Origin: Tragulus kanchil
Lineage: Eukaryota; Chordata; Mammalia; Artiodactyla; Tragulidae
NCBI GenBank assembly: GCA_022376925.1
Contig: JAIOJX010000003.1
Coordinates: forward strand, 35,455,874 to 35,519,873
Direction: 5' to 3'
DNA length: 64,000 bases
Below are positions 55,854 to 64,000 of the stretch, in pieces. The notes beneath the pieces were generated by a model. The model did not search any database. It saw only the letters and a program-made list of their open reading frames with translations, and was not told where the DNA came from. The position numbers and the translations under genes were made by a program. Position 1 is the stretch's first letter. Every line of letters begins with the position of its first letter.

Positions 55854-56221
55854 CACATACAATTTTATCTTTATAACAAACCCAGTATAGTATACTATAC
55901 TTGGATCCTCCCTCACAAAATTATAATTATTTTGATTTTACAAAAGGTCTTACATAGGTTAGGAATAACTGTAACACCAAAATAACAGTGACCCAAACTC
56001 TCAGGTGTTTGTTTTCTCCCAAGAAGACCAGTGTTAGAAAGTCCAGAATTGGTGTGGTAGCACCAGGCAGGCAGATTCTCCTGTCTTTCTGCTTTACCAT
56101 TTGGAGATGCTGCTTCTGACTTAAGGTAACCTCATGATTCAGAATGGATGCTGGAGTTCCAACCATCTCACCCACATTCCAGGCAGCGGAAAGAATAGAG
56201 AAAGTCATTAATTAATAAATG
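55854..56221. other. Unassigned sequence
   Basis: No gene. The 93-codon minus frame at 55927 has no recognisable domain and is partly lost in the second copy of D21. Confidence 0.45.
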
Positions 56222-56231
56222 TGATTCCCAG

Positions 56232-56609
56232 CTTATTTTTTTAGCATTTTTTTTAAGCTTTTTTTGGGGGGTGGGGTGGGGAAGGAGGGGGCCAGGCGGG
56301 CCATTTCTTTTTTTTTTTTTTTTTGATTTTTTTAAACATTTATTTATTTATTTATTTATTTTTGGTCTTTCATTTATCTATTTTCATCTATCTTTGTTCT
56401 TTGGCCCGTGTGGGCCTTCCATCACGGTAGTGTCTATTGTCGCAGAGCACCGGCTCTGGGCACATGCGCTCCAGAGCTCCGGCTCGGTAATTGGACACAT
56501 CGGTCCAGCCGCTCCGTGGCACGTGGGATCTTCCCAGGCCAGGGATCGAACCGGCGTCCCTTGCACTGCAAGGCAGTGTCCTTACCCACTGGACCACCAG
56601 GGAAGCCCC
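56232..56609 (-). mobile_element. CHR-like SINE variant, copy 8, full length with long composite tail (copy at about 57364-57741)
   Basis: The most complete example. The minus strand has a head (ggggcttccctggtggtcca, B box cggttcgatccctgg), body (ccgatgtgtccaattaccga, gagcgcatgtgcccagagcc, gtgatggaaggcccacacgg), (TAAA)n, poly-A, then a G-rich-on-plus (C-rich on minus) tract at 56269-56300 and more A-rich sequence. Target repeat tgattcccag at 56222-56231 and tgattccaag at 56610-56619. Several minus and plus frames of 60-113 codons are by-products. Confidence 0.87.
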
Positions 56610-56619
56610 TGATTCCAAG

Positions 56620-57233
56620 TTTTTTTAAAGAGTCTTCTTGGAAATTTCCAAAAACACATATACTCTAAACATTTAAGTTGGATGGGTACAACAGCCTCAA
56701 GTTACCTGGGAATTATTTGGAGTGATCCTCTGGTGATTTAAAGATTGACACTCTTTTAGTAGGAAAGCAGAGAAGGGGTACTGGATTGGTAACTGGCACT
56801 CTCTCTCTCTCATGACTCTGTTGGCAACAATTGAAGTAAAAATAACTTAGAAGATTGGGGAAAGAAAACTAGATCCAGTTCTCACTTCCTGAACACAAAG
56901 GAAGAGAATGTTCCATCCCATAAGCATCACCTTTGCATAGATAAATTTCATAGCCCCCAAAGACAACATCAGTGAGAAGCACTCCCTAGTGTAGTATGAT
57001 AGCTGGCATTCCCACAATATAGACTAAGTAAATTACATGACAGAAGTCTTAGAATACGTTTTTAAGCAATCAATGGAAAAGAAAACAGAATAATGATTCA
57101 ATAGGTTTCAGTTGTCAACTCAAATAGAGTTAAACACAAAAAGAGTAAATTATACCTTCTATATGCTGTAGTTAATCCTTTTGTCAACCACCCCTACTTG
57201 ATCTGTTTAGCATTTTTAGAAAATTTTTTTTAA
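56620..57233. other. Unassigned sequence (recurs at about 57752-58337)
   Basis: No gene or named repeat; a short (CT)n near 56801-56811. Confidence 0.5.
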
Positions 57234-57363
57234 GGAGATGCTGCTTCTGACTTAAGGTAACCTCATGATTCAGAATGGATGCTGGAGTTCCAACCATCTC
57301 ACCCACATTCCAGGCAGCGGAAAGAATAGAGAAAGTCATTAATTAATAAATGTGATTCCCAGC

Positions 57364-57741
57364 TTATTTTTTTAGCATTTTTTTTAAGCTTTTTTTGGGG
57401 GGTGGGGTGGGGAAGGAGGGGGCCAGGCGGGCCATTTCTTTTTTTTTTTTTTTTTTGATTTTTTTAAACATTTATTTATTTATTTATTTATTTTTGGTCT
57501 TTCATTTATCTATTTTCATCTATCTTTGTTCTTTGGCCCGTGTGGGCCTTCCATCACGGTAGTGTCTATTGTCGCAGAGCACCGGCTCTGGGCACATGCG
57601 CTCCAGAGCTCCGGCTCGGTAATTGGACACATCGGTCCAGCCGCTCCGTGGCACGTGGGATCTTCCCAGGCCAGGGATCGAACCGGCGTCCCTTGCACTG
57701 CAAGGCAGTGTCCTTACCCACTGGACCACCAGGGAAGCCCC
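57364..57741 (-). mobile_element. CHR-like SINE variant, duplicate of copy 8
   Basis: Same insertion, carried by the right copy of D21; one T-run is longer by one base. Confidence 0.87.
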
Positions 57742-58599
57742 TGATTCCAAGTTTTTTTAAAGAGTCTTCTTGGAAATTTCCAAAAACACATATACTCTAA
57801 ACATTTAAGTTGGATGGGTACAACAGCCTCAAGTTACCTGGGAATTATTTGGAGTGATCCTCTGGTGATTTAAAGATTGACACTCTTTTAGTAGGAAAGC
57901 AGAGAAGGGGTACTGGATTGGTAACTGGCACTCTCTCTCTCTCATGACTCTGTTGGCAACAATTGAAGTAAAAATAACTTAGAAGATTGGGGAAAGAAAA
58001 CTAGATCCAGTTCTCACTTCCTGAACACAAAGGAAGAGAATGTTCCATCCCATAAGCATCACCTTTGCATAGATAAATTTCATAGCCCCCAAAGACAACA
58101 TCAGTGAGAAGCACTCCCTAGTGTAGTATGATAGCTGGCATTCCCACAATATAGACTAAGTAAATTACATGACAGAAGTCTTAGAATACGATTTTTAAGC
58201 AATCAATGGAAAAGAAAACAGAATAATGATTCAATAGGTTTCAGTTGTCAACTCAAATAGAGTTAAACACAAAAAGAGTAAATTATACCTTCTATATGCT
58301 GTAGTTAATCCTTTTGTCAACCACCCCTACTTGATCTAGGGGGTTTGGGAAAAGAAATGATAATTCCAGGAATCATCACTCACAGCTTGCAGCTTATACT
58401 GTTTTCCTGGGCAGCATCAGAGGTAATTCCTGGAAGGTGCAGCAGGGGGCGTCCACGGCACAGTAAGGCCTGGTGGATGCCTCTCTTGGCCGGCAAGCTA
58501 CCGTCCTCTCCCCAAACCCTCACATCAATCTTTGCAGCTATCCTGACCATTGGACGTAAAAGAATGATTCCTACACATAGAGTTCTAAAAGACCTGAAA

Positions 58600-58765
58600 T
58601 TCTCCCTGACATCTCTGGGTTCGAGTCCCGTGTCCCTGACAGGCTAGCTGTCAGCTTTTGGCAATGGTAAGTCTTGATCTACTCACTGAAAGCTGGGATG
58701 GTAATATGAGTAGTACCTACCACATGGAATGTTTTTGAGGATTAAGAGCTTGGCAGAGTACACAT
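58600..58765 (+). mobile_element. MIR SINE, diverged (copy at 59694-59859)
   Basis: 'ctctgggttcgagtcccgtg', 'aatatgagtagtacctacca' and 'gtttttgaggattaaga' fall in MIR order (head B box, then the '...gtacctacctcatagg...gaggattaaat' part). The middle is weak. Confidence 0.55.
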
Positions 58766-60601
58766 TGGAGTCATATTGGTGTATGGTGGCGAAGCAATTT
58801 AAATTTCTAAGTCTCAATTTCTGGGGTGTCTGGCACCCAGAAGGTCTGAAATAAAATTGAATGATTTTTGTGGTAATTATAATATGTATTTAATCTTGAA
58901 AATAGCTGAATTTTCTCCATATGCGTTCTGGACATTTTCCTTTACAGATTATTTAACTGCAAGTGTATTGTATTATAATATTCTAAGAACTCAATTTATA
59001 TATTTCCTTCTGTTTTCATATCCTCTCAAGTGATGATATAATAAGATCTGTTACTTAAAGAGCAGATATGAATTTGACTTAGTGATAGACTAGTGTAATA
59101 TAAGGTCCCTGCCTCTTAGATCACACACAAACTTCTCTCTTTTAAGGGTAATACAGAGTGTTGAAATTAGTCTAGACATATAAGCTTGCTTTTTGATTCC
59201 ATTTAGTATGTGTAAAAGTCATTGTATTTAAGCTACAGTCTCAGAGAGATCATCTTTTATCTGCCAAATCTTAAGGACTCCAGACTCCTGAATTCCGAAA
59301 ATGAGCTCACTGTTCTAAATATTTGGAAAGGGGGTAAATGCATTTTCCCAAAAAGGGAATAAATCTACCATAGGAAAATTAATCAAGGAGGAGAGAGATT
59401 ACCCTTGAAACAGGCACGGTTGGATTTATATACAGTGCATTAGTCAATGATGTATTTAGTGCCTTGTGGGAGCCAGAATAGGTGAGGTTGAGCCAGGACT
59501 CTGCATGCCAAGAGTGTTAAGCAACTGTTTTCCAAGGGGAACCAGAGGGGTTGCAAAATGGGTTTCTAATACAGAACCTACATGGCGCAAGCTACCGTCC
59601 TCTCCCCAAACCCTCACATCAATCTTTGCAGCTATCCTGACCATTGGACGTAAAAGAATGATTCCTACACATAGAGTTCTAAAAGACCTGAAATTCTCCC
59701 TGACATCTCTGGGTTCGAGTCCCGTGTCCCTGACAGGCTAGCTGTCAGCTTTTGGCAATGGTAAGTCTTGATCTACTCACTGAAAGCTGGGATGGTAATA
59801 TGAGTAGTACCTACCACATGGAATGTTTTTGAGGATTAAGAGCTTGGCAGAGTACACATTGGAGTCATATTGGTGTATGGTGGCGAAGCAATTTAAATTT
59901 CTAAGTCTCAATTTCTGGGGTGTCTGGCACCCAGAAGGTCTGAAATAAAATTGAATGATTTTTGTGGTAATTATAATATGTATTTAATCTTGAAAAATAG
60001 CTGAATTTTCTCCATATGCGTTCTGGACATTTTCCTTTACAGATTATTTAACTGCAAGTGTATTGTATTATAATATTCTAAGAACTCAATTTATATATTT
60101 CCTTCTGTTTTCATATCCTCTCAAGTGATGATATAATAAGATCTGTTACTTAAAGAGCAGATATGAATTTGACTTAGTGATAGACTAGTGTAATATAAGG
60201 TCCCTGCCTCTTAGATCACACACAAACTTCTCTCTTTTAAGGGTAATACAGAGTGTTGAAATTAGTCTAGACATATAAGCTTGCTTTTTGATTCCATTTA
60301 GTATGTGTAAAAGTCATTGTATTTAAGCTACAGTCTCAGAGAGATCATCTTTTATCTGCCAAATCTTAAGGACTCCAGACTCCTGAATTCCGAAAATGAG
60401 CTCACTGTTCTAAATATTTGGAAAGGGGGTAAATGCATTTTCCCAAAAAGGGAATAAATCTACCATAGGAAAATTAATCAAGGAGGGAGAGAGATTACCC
60501 TTGAAACAGGCACGGTTGGATTTATATACAGTGCATTAGTCAATGATGTATTTAGTGCCTTGTGGGAGCCAGAATAGGTGAGGTTGAGCCAGGACTCTGC
60601 A
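58766..60601. other. Unassigned AT-rich sequence, mostly within D22
   Basis: No gene or confident repeat outside the duplicated MIR. Confidence 0.5.
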
Positions 60602-60627
60602 TGCCAAGAGTGTTAAGCAACTGTTTT

Positions 60628-61198
60628 CAGGAACCAAGTTGCCTGGGTTCAGACCAATGGTATGTGTTCGTGGTAGAAATCCAGATTTCATGGAATTGTT
60701 TGAACTTTTGTGCAGATAGATTATAAATCTAGTTTCTAATACCAGTGAAAGTTTCCTACATTTAAGATAATGTATCTTCCCACGCACTCAGTCTGAAAAT
60801 CAGTAACTAGCCAGCTAATACATGATATTTTCTAGAAGTGATGCTTTATTACTACCGTTTTAGGTTATCTCAGCATCAGAAGATACTATTCCTACTGCTT
60901 CAGTTCTAAAAGGACACAGGCTAGAGTCATGTGAATGCAAATACTCATGTGACATAGATCTCGCCAACCTTTATCCAATGAACATTCGGGGTTCAAGCAC
61001 TGCAAATGGAACACAGAAACTTGAAAATGTGTCAGCTGTGGAATTTGAATCTTGCCACTCAGTCCCTTTGATTATGAATTTCTCCCATGCCACAGTCAAC
61101 CATCCCCTTCCTTTCCCTAAAGGGTTTCATCAGAGATAGGCAGCTGTCGGAAGCAAGTACTCAGTACTAGTCTGTTCATACATTGTTTTTCTAAGAAA
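60628..61198. other. Unassigned sequence (recurs at about 61756-62326)
   Basis: No gene. The minus frame of 83-85 codons near 60536/61658 has no recognisable domain, and its C-terminus differs between copies because of the junction. Confidence 0.5.
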
Positions 61199-61503
61199 TC
61201 AGTTCAGTTCAGTTGCTCAGTCATGTCTGATTCTTGGCGGTCCCATGGACTACAGCACGCCAGGCTTCCCTGTCCTTCACTATCTCCTGGTGCTTGCTCA
61301 AACTCATGACCATTGACTCAGCTTGTTCTCCATCATACCCTTCTTTTGCCTTCTATTTTCCCCAACATCAGGCTCTTTTCCAATGAGTCATCTCTTCACA
61401 TCAGGTGGACAAAGTATTGGAGCTTCAGGTTTAGCATCAGTCCTTCCAATGAATATTCAGAGATGATTTCCTTTAGGATTGACTGGTTTGATTTCCTTGG
61501 CAA
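61199..61503 (-). mobile_element. BovB LINE 3' end (copy at 62327-62631)
   Basis: On plus: 'tcagttcagttcagttgctc', 'agtcatgtctgattcttggc', 'cccatggactacagcacgcc', 'actatctcctggtgcttgct', 'tcaggtggacaaagtattgg' and 'ccttccaatgaatattcaga', the reverse complement of the BovB 3' end with part of the reverse-transcriptase C-terminal tail. Minus-strand frames (e.g. QSILKEIISEYSLEGLMLNL) are remnants of that tail. Confidence 0.9.
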
Positions 61504-61590
61504 ACAGACCTGCATGAAGTAAAGATGAGGATGTCTACGGGAAGAACAATTTGGGATTTTCAGGAATAGGGAAGAGTAGAAAAGCATCAA

Positions 61591-61705
61591 GATTTCCCAG
61601 GTGACCCTAGTGGCAAACGACCCACCTGTACCTGTAGAAGACCTAAGAGACATGGGCTCAATCCTTGGGTGGAGAAGATCCCCTGGAGGAGGGCATGACA
61701 ACCCA
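61591..61705 (+). mobile_element. Bov-tA SINE cut by the D23 junction
   Basis: Head gatttcccaggtgaccctag through ggaggagggcatgacaaccca, then the 24-bp spacer. The cut falls at an arbitrary point in the element, as expected for a fragment end, not a biological end. Confidence 0.85.
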
Positions 61706-62326
61706 ACCTTTTAAGGGGGAAAAAATGCTTGCCAAGAGTGTTAAGCAACTGTTTTCAGGAACCAAGTTGCCTGGGTTCAGACCAATGGTATGTGTTCGTG
61801 GTAGAAATCCAGATTTCATGGAATTGTTTGAACTTTTGTGCAGATAGATTATAAATCTAGTTTCTAATACCAGTGAAAGTTTCCTACATTTAAGATAATG
61901 TATCTTCCCACGCACTCAGTCTGAAAATCAGTAACTAGCCAGCTAATACATGATATTTTCTAGAAGTGATGCTTTATTACTACCGTTTTAGGTTATCTCA
62001 GCATCAGAAGATACTATTCCTACTGCTTCAGTTCTAAAAGGACACAGGCTAGAGTCATGTGAATGCAAATACTCATGTGACATAGATCTCGCCAACCTTT
62101 ATCCAATGAACATTCGGGGTTCAAGCACTGCAAATGGAACACAGAAACTTGAAAATGTGTCAGCTGTGGAATTTGAATCTTGCCACTCAGTCCCTTTGAT
62201 TATGAATTTCTCCCATGCCACAGTCAACCATCCCCTTCCTTTCCCTAAAGGGTTTCATCAGAGATAGGCAGCTGTCGGAAGCAAGTACTCAGTACTAGTC
62301 TGTTCATACATTGTTTTTCTAAGAAA

Positions 62327-62631
62327 TCAGTTCAGTTCAGTTGCTCAGTCATGTCTGATTCTTGGCGGTCCCATGGACTACAGCACGCCAGGCTTCCCTG
62401 TCCTTCACTATCTCCTGGTGCTTGCTCAAACTCATGACCATTGACTCAGCTTGTTCTCCATCATACCCTTCTTTTGCCTTCTATTTTCCCCAACATCAGG
62501 CTCTTTTCCAATGAGTCATCTCTTCACATCAGGTGGACAAAGTATTGGAGCTTCAGGTTTAGCATCAGTCCTTCCAATGAATATTCAGAGATGATTTCCT
62601 TTAGGATTGACTGGTTTGATTTCCTTGGCAA
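62327..62631 (-). mobile_element. BovB LINE 3' end, duplicate copy
   Basis: Second copy of 61199-61503, carried by the right copy of D23. Confidence 0.9.
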
Positions 62632-62718
62632 ACAGACCTGCATGAAGTAAAGATGAGGATGTCTAGGGGAAGAACAATTTGGGATTTTCAGGAATAGGGA
62701 AGAGTAGAAAAGCATCAA

Positions 62719-62908
62719 GATTTCCCAGGTGACCCTAGTGGCAAACGACCCACCTGTACCTGTAGAAGACCTAAGAGACATGGGCTCAATCCTTGGGTGG
62801 AGAAGATCCCCTGGAGGAGGGCATGACAACCCACTCCAGGATTCTTGTGTGTAGAAGCCTGGTGGACTACAGTCCATGGGGATCACACAGAGTCAGACAT
62901 GCTTGAAG
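62719..62908 (+). mobile_element. Bov-tA SINE, complete copy of the above
   Basis: Same head, followed by ccactccaggattcttgtgt, gcctggtggactacagtcca and agagtcagacatgcttgaag. This is the true continuation of the truncated copy at 61591-61705. Confidence 0.9.
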
Positions 62909-63823
62909 TGACTTGCATGCATGCAGGCAGAAATACAATCATGTTTAAGGAAAAATGACAACTTTCAGGTAGTGACAACTTTCCCGTAAAGTGAGTAAGG
63001 GAAGTATGGATAGGGGCTTGGAGAGTGGGTCTGGCTGGAATTACGTGGTGCCTGGAGGCTAAGGGAGGGATTTCGGTTTCATTCCAAGTAGGATCAACAG
63101 CCACTGGACAGAGCTGAGTGAGTTGCATTCCTACTTTGGGCACTGCGTGGAGAGTGGGTTCTTGGGGTCCACCGTGGAAGATAGAAATTTGTTACAAAAC
63201 ACAAAAATTCTGTGCACTGTTTGTGTGGATCATGAAGTTTAATCAAGTTGACAGTGAATACGCTGAAGTAAGGAATGATTTCTCTGTCAGTGAACTGGGC
63301 TGTCAGCAAACACTTGTCTATGTTCTCCAGAGATGCTATTCCAGGACCTTTCCATTCTGAGTCTCAGCTCTTTATCCAAGGAAGGTGTTAAATACATTTT
63401 GAAGCTTGTTCTTATAATCCTGGCCATGCTCTGTCCCTCTTCCTATCAGAAGCTGACTCCAAATGGTTTTCCTAAATGAGGATCAACCCTGGGAATCCTG
63501 GAATTTATCTTCTCACCAGTCAGAATGTGCTTCCCTAACACTCAAGTGCAGCATATGGAAGAACCAGAGAGAATAGTTTTATTAAGACAAAGCATCATAA
63601 AAGAAAACTGTAATATTTTGTCTTTCCACTTCAATTTTCAAGTTCAAGTTCATGCTGGTAAAGTATATAAGACATCCCCTAAGATATTCTTTTAGAAATT
63701 GTCAATTTTAATTCCTCAGGAAATACAGAAATAGATTTTTCTTAATTAAATAAGAAAATTATAATGTAACAGATTAGACTAAGTGCCTTTTGACTACCAC
63801 ACCCGGTCTTCATCTCTCTTCCG
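62909..63823. other. Unassigned sequence
   Basis: No gene. Small frames on both strands (60-86 codons) have no recognisable domain. Not duplicated in the window. Confidence 0.5.
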
Positions 63824-63945
63824 TGTTGTGTTAGTCTCTCAGTTGTTCAACTCTTTGCAACCCCATGGACTATATCCCACCAGTCTCCTCTGTCCATGAG
63901 ATTCTCCAAGAAAGAATCCTCGAGTGGGTTGCCATTCCCTTCTCC
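63824..63945 (-). mobile_element. Partial Bov-tA/Bov-A SINE
   Basis: The plus strand has gtgttgtgttagtctctcag, ccccatggactatatcccac and gagtgggttgccattccctt, the reverse complement of the Bov-A monomer. The tRNA-like head is missing: sequence departs near 63946. Confidence 0.82.
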
Positions 63946-64000
63946 ATCAATCTCTCTTGTGGGTCAACCACAAATAAGAATTTAGTTATGACAACACTTT

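Larger units (their letters stand above)
56103..58337. repeat. Direct duplication D21 (56103-57204 and 57234-58337)
   Basis: Two ~1.1-kb copies, offset 1131 rising to 1133 (T-run near 56325/57455 and acgttttt/acgattttt). The 29-bp spacer 57205-57233 (gtttagcatttttagaaaat...) resembles neither flank well. Confidence 0.94.
58493..60627. repeat. Direct duplication D22 (58493-59531 and 59587-60627)
   Basis: Two ~1.04-kb copies, offset 1094 rising to 1096 through single A and G gains. The spacer 59532-59586 (55 bp) is the longest in the window; it shares a few words with the real continuation at 60628 (ggaacca, gttgc, tgggtt), as a badly degraded read end might. Confidence 0.92.
60602..62833. repeat. 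Direct duplication D23 (60602-61705 and 61730-62833)
   Basis: Two 1104-bp copies, constant offset 1128, with a 24-bp spacer (accttttaaggggg...). One C/G change (gtctacggg versus gtctagggg). The left copy stops inside a Bov-tA, which is complete only in the right copy. Confidence 0.95.

Overview
This window is nuclear DNA from a ruminant artiodactyl. The evidence is the mix of interspersed repeats: tRNA-headed Bov-tA/Bov-A SINEs in both orientations, BovB (RTE-type) LINE pieces, CHR-type tRNA-Glu SINEs, and short L1 3' tails. I could not place the species. I found no protein-coding gene, exon, tRNA, rRNA or other functional RNA gene. Every open frame I examined is short, interrupted, or explained by a SINE, LINE or duplicated block. 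The longest (about 138-172 codons) run through SINEs or an L1 ORF1 relic.

The dominant structure is not a gene. It is a chain of 23 direct duplications running from end to end. Each is about 1.06-1.23 kb long, nearly identical, and abuts its partner directly or across 0-55 bp. Junctions lie near 500, 3505, 5850, 7710, 9820, 11675, 13660, 15613, 20030, 21987, 30553, 32674, 36880, 40977, 43044, 44972, 47808, 49700, 51547, 53360, 57220, 59560 and 61715. Spacing is mostly 1.8-2.4 kb, so neighbouring overlaps interlock and some stretches occur three times, once in each of three successive fragments. Several left-hand copies end in short garbled versions of the true continuation. This is what unmerged, overlapping ~2 kb (sometimes 4-9 kb) sequence fragments would look like when laid end to end. 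I therefore read it as an assembly false-duplication chain and estimate the real locus at about 38 kb, with roughly 26 kb redundant. This is inference; read depth across the junctions would settle it.

Layout. 0-2.4 kb: a LINE 5' region (probably BovB), a Bov-tA and a CHR-like SINE. 2.4-13 kb: mostly unassigned AT-rich sequence with a (TG)n run, an unusual L1-like tail and two Bov-tA elements. 13-16.8 kb: a CHR-like SINE with clear target-site duplications, copied in the chain, and a pyrimidine tract. 16.8-23.1 kb: an ancient CR1/L3 reverse-transcriptase relic, another CHR-like SINE, a CHR-1-like SINE, and a 99-bp L1-like tip with a perfect 14-bp target duplication. 23.1-29.5 kb: the longest stretch without a duplication, holding a MIR, BovB relics, two nested SINE insertions and an LTR-like old repeat. 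29.5-38 kb: unassigned AT-rich sequence, then L1 3' ends with compound microsatellites and two adjacent CHR-like SINEs. 38-46.3 kb: a classic CHR-2 SINE, L1 tails and a long L2 relic. 46.3-54.5 kb: Bov-tA elements and an L1 ORF1 remnant. 54.5-64 kb: MIR/L2 relics, Bov-tA, CHR-1-like and full-length CHR-like SINEs, and a BovB 3' end.

The most biologically interesting item is a repeated SINE variant. It has a CHR/tRNA-Glu head, a middle segment unlike the classic CHR-2 body, and a C-rich plus A-rich tail. Eight independent insertions are visible, several with target-site duplications, and one is nested inside an older Bov-tA.
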